Shown piece after piece: positions 34,609 through 43,951 of a stretch of 64,000 nt of DNA. Under the pieces are notes generated by a model. That model did no database searches and was not told where the DNA came from. It saw nothing but the letters and a program-made list of their open reading frames with translations. The DNA is from JADJTT01 sp049306275 (GTDB lineage Bacteria; Bacteroidota; Bacteroidia; Chitinophagales; Saprospiraceae). Numbering within the stretch: position 1 is the stretch's first letter; each line of letters starts with the position of its first letter. Made by a program: the position numbers and the translations under genes. Where the stretch lies: positions 1-64,000 of the forward strand of contig JBAQQB010000132.1 in the NCBI GenBank assembly GCA_049306275.1, given 5' to 3'.

Positions 34609-36390
34609 ATGAAGAGGTTACTTCAACTTTCCATCCCCGTTGCTTTGCTTCTGGTGGTGATGCTGGATAGTTCTTGCAAAAAGGACGATCCGCCTCTGGA
34701 AGTCATTTCGGGATTCACTTTTGTCGTTGACGCAAACGACTTCAAAACCGTTCAATTCACCAACGCTTCCGCCAATTTCTCGAGCGTGGAATGGGACTTT
34801 GGCGACGGCTCTGCCGGCTCTACCGAAGAAAACCCGTCGCATACCTTCCCGGGTGTAGGCAGCTATACCGTTAAGCTGACTGCTAAAGCTCTCGAAGGCT
34901 CCGGCACCGACCAATCTACCCAAACCGTTGTGATCGCCGACCCGAACGCCGAGCTGACCAAACTGGTAGGCGACGTTTCCAAGACCTGGATCCTGCTGCG
35001 CGAGGTTGAAGCCGGCGTAGCCATGTATCCGCTGGAAGTAGGCCCCATCGACAGGAGCACCATCTGGTGGGCCCAGGGTCTGAACAACGACGAACTGGCC
35101 AACCGCCCCTGCATCCTGAATGACGAATACGTCTTCGGCCGCGATGGCTCTTATCAGTACAAAACCAATGGCGACTTCTGGGGCGAAGGTGGCGTTTACC
35201 ACCCCGACATCGCTAATAAGTGCCAGACTTCCGACCCGGCCAACTACTATGGCCCGAATAACGAAGACCTCACCGCTTTCGGCGACGGCACCCACACCTT
35301 CCGCCTTGGCCTCGGCGCTAACCCGACGCTGACCGTGATCGGCTACGGTGCACACGTTGCCCTGCCCAAGATCGCTACCGACCTGGAAGTGAAACTGCCG
35401 CAGGACTCCGTGACCCTCGACATCGTTCGCCTCGCTGAAGGTACCGTTGCCGACACCCTCATCCTGGAATCCAAGTACAAGTGGGATCCGGCTAACGCAG
35501 AAGACAACGCCTACTGGAGAATCGTGCTGGTTTCCTACCGCAACCCGGCCGACACCCCGCCGCTCCCCGGTCCGAAACCCAACGCAGGCTTCTCGGCTGA
35601 CGTCAACGGCCTGACCGTGACCTTTACCAACACCACTACCGGCGGTGTCAACTACAGCTGGGACTTCGGCGACGGCGGTACTTCTACCGCAGAAAGCCCC
35701 TCCCACACCTATGCAGCCGGCGGCCCCTACATCGTTACCATGACCGCCACCAACCCCAACGGCGCCTCTGTCGCTTCGCGTGAAATCTGGGTCGACCCCG
35801 CTGACATCACCGACGCAGACCTCCAGGGCACATGGAAAGTGCGCGTAGCACCCGTCTCCATCTTCGTTGGCCCGGGCATGGGCGACCCCAGCTGGTGGCA
35901 AGTGCCCCTCAATTTCCTCGACGGTTCGTCTACCGGCGCCGATGACTGGTCCTGCATGACCAACGACGAGTTCATCTTCAGCGCAGGCGGGGTGTACGAG
36001 TACAAGACCAATGGCGACGCCCGCAACGACGGCTACATGGGCAGCCCCAACGGCTGTATCGACGACGCTGCCATCGCCGCTTCCGGCAACGGCGCCGCTT
36101 TCGGCTCTCACACACACTCCTATGTGCTCACGCCCGCAGGTGGCGGCAACCGCGCCAAGATCACGCTGACCAACGGCGCTACCGGCGCAGCCTTCATCGG
36201 CTTCTACAAGGGCTACTATGGCGGTGAAAACACCAACAGCGCCAACCCGCCCAACGGTGGCAACGCCGATAACATCTACGAAGTGATCGCCTTCGCCAAA
36301 GGCGCTACCAAAGACTACCTCTTCGTTTCCGTAGACATCACCGCTGACCACAGCGGAACGGCCTCCTGGTCGGTTATTCTGGAACGATAG
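34609..36390 (+). CDS. PKD-domain surface lipoprotein of the SusCD locus
   Basis: 593 residues. Lipobox LDSSC near residue 23 follows a hydrophobic signal. The protein has a tandem layout: PKD domain 1 (about 35-110; VEWDFGDGSAGSTEENPSHT) plus a ligand-type module (about 120-310), then PKD domain 2 (about 320-400; YSWDFGDGGTSTAESPSHT) plus a second copy of the module (about 405-593). The modules share NDEYVFGRDGSYQYKTNGD and NDEFIFSAGGVYEYKTNGD, showing internal duplication. Surface glycan-binding proteins of polysaccharide loci often have this form. It stands first, ahead of susC, whereas SusE/F-like proteins more often follow susD. A long hairpin separates it from susC. The ligand is not readable from sequence. 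Confidence 0.82.
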   Translation: MKRLLQLSIPVALLLVVMLDSSCKKDDPPLEVISGFTFVVDANDFKTVQFTNASANFSSVEWDFGDGSAGSTEENPSHTFPGVGSYTVKLTAKALEGSGTDQSTQTVVIADPNAELTKLVGDVSKTWILLREVEAGVAMYPLEVGPIDRSTIWWAQGLNNDELANRPCILNDEYVFGRDGSYQYKTNGDFWGEGGVYHPDIANKCQTSDPANYYGPNNEDLTAFGDGTHTFRLGLGANPTLTVIGYGAHVALPKIATDLEVKLPQDSVTLDIVRLAEGTVADTLILESKYKWDPANAEDNAYWRIVLVSYRNPADTPPLPGPKPNAGFSADVNGLTVTFTNTTTGGVNYSWDFGDGGTSTAESPSHTYAAGGPYIVTMTATNPNGASVASREIWVDPADITDADLQGTWKVRVAPVSIFVGPGMGDPSWWQVPLNFLDGSSTGADDWSCMTNDEFIFSAGGVYEYKTNGDARNDGYMGSPNGCIDDAAIAASGNGAAFGSHTHSYVLTPAGGGNRAKITLTNGATGAAFIGFYKGYYGGENTNSANPPNGGNADNIYEVIAFAKGATKDYLFVSVDITADHSGTASWSVILER

Positions 36391-36410
36391 CGATAGCGAA
36401 AGAAGATGAG

Positions 36411-36475
36411 AAGGTGAGAAGGTGAGAAGGTGAAAGAGTCTTTTTCACCTTTTCACCTTCTCACCTTTTCACCTT
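36411..36475. terminator. Long hairpin between PKD lipoprotein and susC
   Basis: 25-bp arms at 36411-36435 and 36451-36475 with one mismatch and a 15-nt loop, built from GAGAAGGT repeats and their complements. It is probably an attenuator or mRNA-stability element that sets different levels for the flanking genes. Confidence 0.5.
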
Positions 36476-36491
36476 TATAAAACAAACAAAA

Positions 36492-39425
36492 ATGTTAAAG
36501 CTATACTCCCTCCTCATCTCCATCCTCTTCGCATGGACTGCTGCCGCGCAACCCCAGTTCATCAGCGGCACAGTAGCCGATGCGGACGGCAACCCCATGC
36601 TCGGCGTCACCGTCGTCGTCAAAGGCACCACTACAGGCACGATCACCGAGTTTGACGGTACCTACCAGGTCAGCGCCGCTGCCAGCGACGTCCTTATCTT
36701 CAGCTACATCGGGTACGTGACCCAGGAAATCGCCGTAGGCGACCGCAGCACGATCAATGTGGTCATGACGGAAAACGCCGTGCTGCTCGAAGGCGTCGTC
36801 GTGATCGGCTATGGAACGCAAAAGAAAAAAGACCTCACCACCGCCGTGGTGACCATCGATGAAAAAACGATCCGCGACCGCCCTATGGTCTCCGCGGCTG
36901 AAGCCCTCCAGGGCACCGCGGCAGGCGTGCAGGTCGTACAACCTTCCGGCAAACCCGGCGGCGATATCTCCGTCAGGGTGCGCGGCGCTACCTCCGTGCT
37001 CGCCGGCAACGAACCCCTCTATATCGTCGACGGAGTTCCCACCACCGATATCCGTGGGCTCAACCCCGGCGACATCGAAACCATGAGCGTACTCAAAGAC
37101 GCCTCTTCCGCAGCTATCTACGGCGCCAGAGCCGCCAACGGCGTGGTGCTCATTACCACCAAAAGAGGCAAGGAAAACAACCCGGTCATCCGCCTCAACG
37201 CCTACAAGGGCTTTTCCAACCTCCGCAAACCCCTCGAAACCCTCACCACCAAACAATACCGCGACCTGATCGAGGAGATCAGCCCCGGCTCGCTCGATCC
37301 CACCGCAACCGGCTATACCAACTGGATCGACACCGTCTTCGGCACCGGACAAATACAGAACTACCAGCTCGCCTTCTCCGATGGTACCGACAAATTCGCC
37401 TACATGGTGTCTTTCAACTACCTCGACAACCAGGGCATCGTCCAACCGGCGCGCTTCGACCGCTACTCCCTGCGACTCAACCTCGACAACCAGCTGAAAA
37501 AATGGCTCAAAACCGGCGTTAGCATCAACGTGCTGAGCTCCCGCACAAAAGATACCCCCGACAACGCCTCCTCAGGCCGCGGCGGCGTCATTATGAGCGC
37601 CCTCAATACACCGCCTTTCCTCAATGTTTATAAAGACGACGGCAGCGGCTGGTTCGACCCCAACCCCTTCCAGCCCTCCTGGGAAAACCCCATCGCCTAT
37701 ATGGAAGGCCCCGAACAGCTGACCACCGACAACCGCCTCTTCGGCAACCTCAACGCCGAAGCTACCCTCTTCAAAGGCTTCAGCCTCCGCACCAACCTCG
37801 GTATCGACCTCAACAGCCACCAGTGGGACTACTACCTCGACCCCGTGCGCACCAACTTCGGCCGCCAGCAAAACGGCATCGGCCGCTCCGATAAGTCGAA
37901 TACCTCCTCCTGGATCTGGGAAAACACGGCCAACTACGCTACCTCCTTCGGCAAGAGCAACGTCTCCTTCCTCGCCGGCTCCAGTCTGCAGAAACTGCGC
38001 TGGAACGACTCCTACATCGAAGGCAACGACTTCCCCGAAGATGTGTCTGTCACTACCCTCAACGCAGCCAACAGCGTCAACGCCAGCACCCGCTTGGAAG
38101 AGTGGTCCCTGGCTTCCTTCTTCGGCCGCGCTACCTACGACTACGCCAGCAAGTACCTGCTCACCGTCAGCGTGCGCCGCGACGGCTCCTCCAAACTGGC
38201 GCAGCACTGGGGCACCATGCCCTCCTTCTCCGCCGGCTGGCGCATCTCCTCCGAAAAATTCATGGATAAACTCGACTTTATCTACGACATGAAAATCCGC
38301 GTCGGCTGGGGCGTCAACGGCAACCAGGAGGGCATTCCCAACTACGCCCGCTACGGCCTGATCAACTACTACCGCCGCACCCCCACCAACCCGCTCTCCG
38401 GCCCCGCCGCCGTGCAGGTGACCTACGGCAACCCCGACCTGCGCTGGGAAACCACCGAACAGGCCAACATCGGTATCGACCTCTCCCTCTTCGAGGGCCG
38501 CGCCAACATCATCTTCGACGCCTATCAGAAAAAGACCCACGACGTGCTGCTCAACGTTCAGCTCTCCAACTCCCTGCCCATCACCACCATCCAGACCAAT
38601 GCGGGCGAGATCGAGAACAGGGGCATAGAGCTGGCCATCTCCACCGTCAACCTCGTGCGCGAGTTCCGCTGGAACACCGACTTCAATATTTCTTTCAATA
38701 AAAATGAAGTCACCGCCCTGGAATACACCGACGTGTACTACTTCGGCCGCATCTACAGCAACAACCAGGACGTCTCCATCGTGCGCGCCGGCCTGCCGCT
38801 GGGCTCCTTCTTCGGCTACGTCTCCGAAGGCGTTGACCCCGAAACAGGCGACCTGATCTACGCCGACCTCAACGAGAACGGCATCTTCGATCCGGGCGAC
38901 CGCACCGTCATCGGCAATGCCCAGCCCGACTTCATCTTCGGCCTCACCAATACCTTCTCCTGGAAGCGCTTCGACCTCAACATCTTCTTCCAGGGAAGCT
39001 ATGGCAACGATATTTACAACGCCACCCGCATCGACCTGGAAGGCATGTTCGACAGCAAAAACCAGTCGACCGCCGTGCTGCGCCGCTGGACGCCCGACAA
39101 CACCGACACCGACATCCCCCGCGCCGTGGGCAAGGGCAACGTCGACAACGTGCGCAACTCCACCCGCTTCGTGGAAGACGGCTCCTACCTGCGCCTCAAA
39201 GCGGCAACCCTGTCGTACAACTTCAACCCCGAGCTGCTGAAGAAACTGCGCATCCAGAAACTCTCGCTCTACGCCACCGGCCAAAACCTGCTGACCTTCA
39301 CCAATTACTCCGGCTTCGACCCTGAAGTAAACGCTTTCGGCGCCAGCGCCACCGAGCTGGGCATCGACTATGGCACGTATCCGCAGGCCCGCACGGTTAC
39401 GTTTGGTGTTAATGTTGAATTTTAA
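36492..39425 (+). CDS. susC: SusC/RagA-family TonB-linked outer membrane transporter
   Basis: 977 residues. Signal peptide MLKLYSLLISILFAWTAAAQ is followed by a carboxypeptidase-regulatory-like domain (FISGTVADADGNPMLGVTVV, about 23-100), the TonB-box/plug region (GVVVIGYGTQKKKDLTTAV; plug to about 230, including YIVDGVPTTDIRGLNP) and a beta-barrel ending in VTFGVNVEF. The final phenylalanine fits outer-membrane insertion by BAM. It imports oligosaccharides together with SusD, which starts 10 bp downstream. Length and motifs are normal for the family. The set with GH30 enzymes suggests a glucan ligand. Confidence 0.96.
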   Translation: MLKLYSLLISILFAWTAAAQPQFISGTVADADGNPMLGVTVVVKGTTTGTITEFDGTYQVSAAASDVLIFSYIGYVTQEIAVGDRSTINVVMTENAVLLEGVVVIGYGTQKKKDLTTAVVTIDEKTIRDRPMVSAAEALQGTAAGVQVVQPSGKPGGDISVRVRGATSVLAGNEPLYIVDGVPTTDIRGLNPGDIETMSVLKDASSAAIYGARAANGVVLITTKRGKENNPVIRLNAYKGFSNLRKPLETLTTKQYRDLIEEISPGSLDPTATGYTNWIDTVFGTGQIQNYQLAFSDGTDKFAYMVSFNYLDNQGIVQPARFDRYSLRLNLDNQLKKWLKTGVSINVLSSRTKDTPDNASSGRGGVIMSALNTPPFLNVYKDDGSGWFDPNPFQPSWENPIAYMEGPEQLTTDNRLFGNLNAEATLFKGFSLRTNLGIDLNSHQWDYYLDPVRTNFGRQQNGIGRSDKSNTSSWIWENTANYATSFGKSNVSFLAGSSLQKLRWNDSYIEGNDFPEDVSVTTLNAANSVNASTRLEEWSLASFFGRATYDYASKYLLTVSVRRDGSSKLAQHWGTMPSFSAGWRISSEKFMDKLDFIYDMKIRVGWGVNGNQEGIPNYARYGLINYYRRTPTNPLSGPAAVQVTYGNPDLRWETTEQANIGIDLSLFEGRANIIFDAYQKKTHDVLLNVQLSNSLPITTIQTNAGEIENRGIELAISTVNLVREFRWNTDFNISFNKNEVTALEYTDVYYFGRIYSNNQDVSIVRAGLPLGSFFGYVSEGVDPETGDLIYADLNENGIFDPGDRTVIGNAQPDFIFGLTNTFSWKRFDLNIFFQGSYGNDIYNATRIDLEGMFDSKNQSTAVLRRWTPDNTDTDIPRAVGKGNVDNVRNSTRFVEDGSYLRLKAATLSYNFNPELLKKLRIQKLSLYATGQNLLTFTNYSGFDPEVNAFGASATELGIDYGTYPQARTVTFGVNVEF

Positions 39426-39435
39426 ACAGAAAAAA

Positions 39436-40908
39436 ATGAAAAATACCATCACCATAACCATCGCCTTCGGCATCGCGCTGACCTTGTTCTCCTGCAAGGA
39501 CTTCCTGGACCTGGAGCCCGTTTCCCAGGGTATCGCGGTGTCGAATACCGATGCAGACTCCGTGCTGTACAATACGGCCAGCGAAGTGGAAGCAGCGCTG
39601 GCAGGCGCCTACGGCGACTTCAAAAACGAATACTACCAGCTCGACTACTTCGTCAACGGCGACGCCCAGTCTGACGACGCCTATGCCGGCGGCGACAACC
39701 CCGCCAACTTCCAGATCGACGACTACCAGATCGACGCCACCAACTCCAATGTGAGCCGCGACTGGGCTTACCTCTACTCCACCATCGGCAAGGTCAACGC
39801 CGTGATCAACAACGTGCGAAAGGTCAACGACCCGGCCCTCAGCGCCGACCGCGTGGAGGAGATCGTCGGCGAAGCCTCCTTCATCCGGGCTTTCATGTAC
39901 TTCCAGCTGGTGCAGCTCTGGGGACCCGTGCCGCTGCAGCTCACCGAAGTGAAGACCATCAGCGCCGCCAACCTCGATGAGATCTACCCTCTCATCTTCC
40001 CGGCCCGCGCTACCGTAGACGAAGTCTATGCCCAGATCATCGCCGACCTCGAAACGGCCTTGCCCCGCGTGAGAAGCTGGAACCAGGTACCCCACAAAGG
40101 CTTCGTGACCAGCGGCGCAGTCAAGGCCATGCTCGCCAAGGTCTACGCCACCATAGAACCCCACGACTGGAACAAGGTCAAGGATTATTGCGACGCGGTG
40201 ATCGCCGAAGGCTACGCCCTGACGCCTACCTACGACGAACTCTGGGCGCTCGGCAACGAGAACACCACCGAGTCGATCTTCGAGATCAACTACAGCGGCG
40301 GCATCACCGACGGCAACTGGGGCACCAAGATCTTCCGCGGCCTCGACTGGAAAAAGTTCAACCTGCCCTCCAACGATCTGGTGAAGGCCTTCGACGACGA
40401 AGGCGATATGATCCGGAAAAACAATTCCGTCATTTTCCTCGACGTCACCGGCAAATGGTCTGACATCCACTGGCCGCAGAACAATTATCCCTTCATCAAC
40501 AAATGGCGCAACTTCGAAGAAGGCAGCGACCAGAACTACATCTTCTACCGCCTGGCCGACATCCTGCTGCTCAAGGCCGAAGCGCTCAACGAACTGGGCC
40601 AGACCGGCGACGCCGCCGACCTGGTCGACCAGATCCGCGAACGCGTCAGCCTGCCCAAGACCACCGCAGCGACCCAGGCCGAGATGCGCCTGGCTATCGA
40701 AAAAGAACGCCGCCTCGAACTGGCTTTCGAAGGCCACCGCTGGTACGACCTCAAGCGCACCGGCCGCGCCATCGAAGTCATGAACAACGCCAAAGGCGCC
40801 GGCGGCGAGCCCCTCGGCTACAACCTGACGCCCAGCCGCCTCGTTTGGCCCATCCCGCAGGCGGAACTGGATAAAAACACGAATCTGACACAAAATGAAG
40901 GTTACTGA
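39436..40908 (+). CDS. susD: RagB/SusD-family surface glycan-binding lipoprotein
   Basis: 490 residues from the ATG at 39436; an upstream in-frame extension overlaps susC and is rejected because MKNTITITIAFGIALTLFSC is a proper lipoprotein signal with the lipobox cysteine. It continues with KDFLDLEPVSQG, the usual SusD opening. The family's TPR-like helices follow, and the C-terminus has ALNELGQTGDAADLVDQIRE, EKERRLELAFEGHRWYDLKR and RLVWPIPQAELDKN, all hallmark SusD blocks. It captures glycan and closes over SusC. The next gene, a GH30 enzyme, starts inside its 3' end (14-bp overlap), so the three are one translational unit. Confidence 0.95.
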   Translation: MKNTITITIAFGIALTLFSCKDFLDLEPVSQGIAVSNTDADSVLYNTASEVEAALAGAYGDFKNEYYQLDYFVNGDAQSDDAYAGGDNPANFQIDDYQIDATNSNVSRDWAYLYSTIGKVNAVINNVRKVNDPALSADRVEEIVGEASFIRAFMYFQLVQLWGPVPLQLTEVKTISAANLDEIYPLIFPARATVDEVYAQIIADLETALPRVRSWNQVPHKGFVTSGAVKAMLAKVYATIEPHDWNKVKDYCDAVIAEGYALTPTYDELWALGNENTTESIFEINYSGGITDGNWGTKIFRGLDWKKFNLPSNDLVKAFDDEGDMIRKNNSVIFLDVTGKWSDIHWPQNNYPFINKWRNFEEGSDQNYIFYRLADILLLKAEALNELGQTGDAADLVDQIRERVSLPKTTAATQAEMRLAIEKERRLELAFEGHRWYDLKRTGRAIEVMNNAKGAGGEPLGYNLTPSRLVWPIPQAELDKNTNLTQNEGY

Positions 40909-42346
40909 TCTCGCAAAGAAAAACCTCTTCCTGCTGGCTCTCGGCGGCGTGCTGGCCTACCCGGCCTGCACCCCCGAAGAGCCGGTGGATGACGATGAGC
41001 CCATCGTGGAAACCTACCCGGTCGAAGCCTGGATCACCTCCCCCGACCAAAGTTCGCTCTTCCGGGCCAGGGGACTTGATTTTTCTCCCCAAAAAGATGA
41101 CCGATTCCCCGTCATCGAGATCGACACGGCGATCGAGTACCAGTCCGTCGACGGCTTCGGCTACACGCTGACAGGAGGGAGCGCCCTGCTCATCAACCAG
41201 CTCGGCCAGGCCGGCAAAGCGGCGCTGCTGCGCGAACTGTTCTCTGCCGACAGCAACGCCATCGGCATTAGCTACCTGCGCGTCAGCCTCGGCGCTTCAG
41301 ACCTGAGCCCCTCGGTGTTCAGCTACAACGACCGCCCCGGCGGGCAGCCCGACCCCAACCTGGACCATTTTTCCCTTTCGCAAGACACCGTACACCTCAT
41401 CCCGCTGCTCAAGGAGATACTGGCTATCAACCCTGACATCAAGATCATGGCCTCCCCCTGGAGCGCGCCGGTGTGGATGAAGAACAACGGCAGCACCATA
41501 GGTGGCAGCCTCCAACTGCAGTACTACGGCGTCTACGCGAAGTATTTCGTGAAATACATCCAGGCCATGGCCGCAGAAGGCATCGCGATCGACGCCGTGA
41601 CGGTGCAGAACGAGCCCCAGCACGGGGGCAACAACCCCAGCATGCTGATGTCGGCCAGCGAGCAGGCCAATTTCGTGAAAAACCACCTGGGGCCTGCATT
41701 CCAGTCCGCAGGACTCTCCACGAAGATTATCATCTGGGATCACAACTGCGACAACCCCGGCTACCCCATCGCCATCCTCGATGACCCGGCCGCCAAGCCC
41801 TTCGTCGACGGCTCCGCCTTCCACCTTTACGGCGGCGACATCAGCGCCCTGTCGGCTGTGCACAACGCCCACCCCGACAAGAACCTCTACTTCACCGAGC
41901 AGTGGACCGGCGCCAACGGCAGCTTCTCCGGCGACCTCGAATGGCATATCCGCAACGTGATCATCGGCTCCCTGCGCAACTGGAGCCGCGTAGCCCTGGA
42001 GTGGAACCTGGCCGCCGACCCCAGCTACGACCCGCATACCCCCGGCGGCTGCTCCGAGTGCAAAGGCGCACTGACCATCAGCGGCGCCAGCGTGACCTCG
42101 CGCAACGTGAGCTATTACATCGTGGCCCACGCCTCCAAATTCATCCGACCCGGCAGCGTGCGTCTCGCCAGCAACTACTCCAACCTCCTGCCTAACGTGG
42201 CCTTCAAAACGCCCGACGGCAAAAAAGTCCTCCTCGTCATGAACGAAGACGACGCCGCGCTCAAGACCTTTAATGTGAGCTGTAATGGCAAGTGGATTGT
42301 GGCTTCGCTGGGGCCGGGGGCGGTAGCGACGATAATATGGGAATAA
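40895..42346 (+). CDS. Glycoside hydrolase family 30 lipoprotein
   Basis: 483 residues with a lipoprotein signal (LLALGGVLAYPAC). GH30 (glucosylceramidase-like) core: IEYQSVDGFGYTLTGGSALLI, YLRVSLGASDLS, MASPWSAPVWMKNNG. The acid/base glutamate is in TVQNEPQHG (near 236) and the nucleophile in YFTEQWTGA (near 334). A C-terminal beta-sandwich is present. GH30 members in similar loci cut beta-1,6-glucan or related beta-glucans. The start overlaps susD by 14 bp, and the surface lipoprotein form suits initial degradation outside the cell. Both catalytic glutamates are intact. The exact linkage specificity is inference. Confidence 0.9.
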   Translation: MKVTDLAKKNLFLLALGGVLAYPACTPEEPVDDDEPIVETYPVEAWITSPDQSSLFRARGLDFSPQKDDRFPVIEIDTAIEYQSVDGFGYTLTGGSALLINQLGQAGKAALLRELFSADSNAIGISYLRVSLGASDLSPSVFSYNDRPGGQPDPNLDHFSLSQDTVHLIPLLKEILAINPDIKIMASPWSAPVWMKNNGSTIGGSLQLQYYGVYAKYFVKYIQAMAAEGIAIDAVTVQNEPQHGGNNPSMLMSASEQANFVKNHLGPAFQSAGLSTKIIIWDHNCDNPGYPIAILDDPAAKPFVDGSAFHLYGGDISALSAVHNAHPDKNLYFTEQWTGANGSFSGDLEWHIRNVIIGSLRNWSRVALEWNLAADPSYDPHTPGGCSECKGALTISGASVTSRNVSYYIVAHASKFIRPGSVRLASNYSNLLPNVAFKTPDGKKVLLVMNEDDAALKTFNVSCNGKWIVASLGPGAVATIIWE

Positions 42347-42382
42347 ATGAAAAGAGCGGGCCGCGGCCCGCTCTTTTCATTT
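42345..42382. terminator. 38-bp perfect palindrome, bidirectional terminator
   Basis: Perfect 19-bp arms (42345-42363 and 42364-42382) with no loop, centred on CCGCGG. The arms overlap the stop codons of the two convergent GH30 genes. The outer A/T tracts give T-runs in both directions. Confidence 0.8.
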
Positions 42383-43806
42383 TAAAAAACTATGGTTGCT
42401 ATAGAATGCGGCAAACTCTCCAGCTCCACCGCTTTATCTCCGACATACATCAAGTAGGGAATCCGCTCTTCGGTCTGGTTCATGACCACGACCACTTTTG
42501 AGCCATCGGGGTTGAGGAAGCCGGTGGTGAGGAGTTGGGCGCGGTTGGAAGAGCTGATGATGCGCTTGGCTCCTGGGCGGATGAACTTGGAAAAGTGGCC
42601 GATGTAGTAATAGGAGTTCATGAAATGCAGGGAGCCTTCCTGCGTTTTGGCGTGCACGGGCGCGAAGCAGAAGTTGCCCACGTGGTTGGGTCCGCCGGTT
42701 TCGTCGAGCAGGATGTTCCAGTCGGTCCAGGCCACGGCGCCGTTGTTGAAGTCGTGGATCATATTTTCGCCGTACTGCTCGCCCCAGGTCCAGTCTTCAA
42801 AAGTTTCCCAGCTGAAGGGGTAGTTGCAGGCCTCGGTGAGCAGCAGCGGCTTGGCCGGGTAGGTTTCCGCCACCCGCTTCACGTTTTCGTACTGGCGGCC
42901 GCCGTTCCAGATCTCGTACCAGTGGAAGCCGATGCCCCAGATGTACTTCGCTGCTTTGGGGTCGTCGAGCAGGGCTGAAGCGCGTTGGTAGAGCAGGTCG
43001 CGGTTGTGGTCCCAGGCAATGAGTTTTTTATCGGAGAGTTTGTTTTTTTTCAGCGTGGGGCCGAGGTAGTTTTTGATAAAATCACGTTCCTCGGCGGCGG
43101 TGTAGATACACGATTCCCAGGTCTGTTTGGCCATGGGTTCGTTTTGCACGGAAAGGCCCCAGACCGGCACGCCGCGTTTCTCGTATTCCTGGATGAAGCG
43201 CACGTAGTAGTTGGCCCACGATTGGTAGTACTCGGGTTTAAGTTTACCGCCCTGCAGCATGTTGTTATTGTCTTTCATCCAGGCCGGCGGGCTCCAGGGA
43301 CTGATGAAGAGGTCGAGTTTACCGCCAGCGGCAGCGATGGCTTCCTTGATGAAGGGAATCTTGTACTGCTCATCGTGAGCGATGTCGAAAGACTTCAGTG
43401 CAGCGTCGCCTTCCTCGACATAGGTGTACATGCCGCTCGAAAAATCGCAGCTGTTCATGTTGGTCCGTCCGAAGGAATAGCCGATGCCTTTTTTCGGGTC
43501 AAAATAAGCTGTCAACAAGGCCTTCTGTTGCTCCGCAGGCAGTTTATAAAAAGTTTCGGCGGCGGCGTCGGTAAATGCTGCTCCGATGCCGAGGAATGTC
43601 TGGAAGGTCTTGGAAGCGTCGGTGAAGACGCAGGCCTGCGATTCGAGCGGCTGCCCAGCGGGCTTGAAAGCCTGAACGCTGCCCGGACTAAGCCGGAGGC
43701 CGGTACCTGCGGCGGTTGTAACGACCTTTGCCGTTTGGCCCAGGGCTGCCGAAAGGGCAAAAAAGCTGCAAAAAAGGCCGAAAAAGAGGATCTTTACGTT
43801 TTTCAT
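42382..43806 (-). CDS. Second glycoside hydrolase family 30 enzyme, secreted
   Basis: 474 residues. Signal peptide MKNVKILFFGLFCSFFALSAALGQ has no lipobox, so it is probably periplasmic or released. GH30 features: FQTFLGIGAAFTDAAAETFY, RTNMNSCDFSSGMYTY, ISPWSPPAWMKDNN, acid/base glutamate in SVQNEPMAKQ (near 220) and nucleophile in LLTEACNYPFSWE (near 323). It resembles glucosylceramidase/beta-1,6-glucanase members and is clearly a different subtype from the lipoprotein GH30 encoded convergently. It lies tail to tail with that gene across a 38-bp palindrome, in a separate transcript. It probably continues breakdown of the same glucan. Confidence 0.92.
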   Translation of the reverse strand: MKNVKILFFGLFCSFFALSAALGQTAKVVTTAAGTGLRLSPGSVQAFKPAGQPLESQACVFTDASKTFQTFLGIGAAFTDAAAETFYKLPAEQQKALLTAYFDPKKGIGYSFGRTNMNSCDFSSGMYTYVEEGDAALKSFDIAHDEQYKIPFIKEAIAAAGGKLDLFISPWSPPAWMKDNNNMLQGGKLKPEYYQSWANYYVRFIQEYEKRGVPVWGLSVQNEPMAKQTWESCIYTAAEERDFIKNYLGPTLKKNKLSDKKLIAWDHNRDLLYQRASALLDDPKAAKYIWGIGFHWYEIWNGGRQYENVKRVAETYPAKPLLLTEACNYPFSWETFEDWTWGEQYGENMIHDFNNGAVAWTDWNILLDETGGPNHVGNFCFAPVHAKTQEGSLHFMNSYYYIGHFSKFIRPGAKRIISSSNRAQLLTTGFLNPDGSKVVVVMNQTEERIPYLMYVGDKAVELESLPHSIATIVF

Positions 43807-43951
43807 AAGTTCAAAATGTCAGGTAATGCAATAGAGAGCAATTTACCCCAAAATCCTGTGGCATCCGACAAAATCATTAAAATCCTGTCGCGTTTTGGAT
43901 GAACTATTCGAGGCTTCGACTCATTCAATAGTCAAACTAAATCTACACCCA

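Noticed and set aside
34618..40893. Several very long minus-strand frames opposite the PKD, SusC and SusD genes
   Set aside because: Translations are low complexity (rich in V, G, A, D, E) and mirror genes with unmistakable signals and domains.
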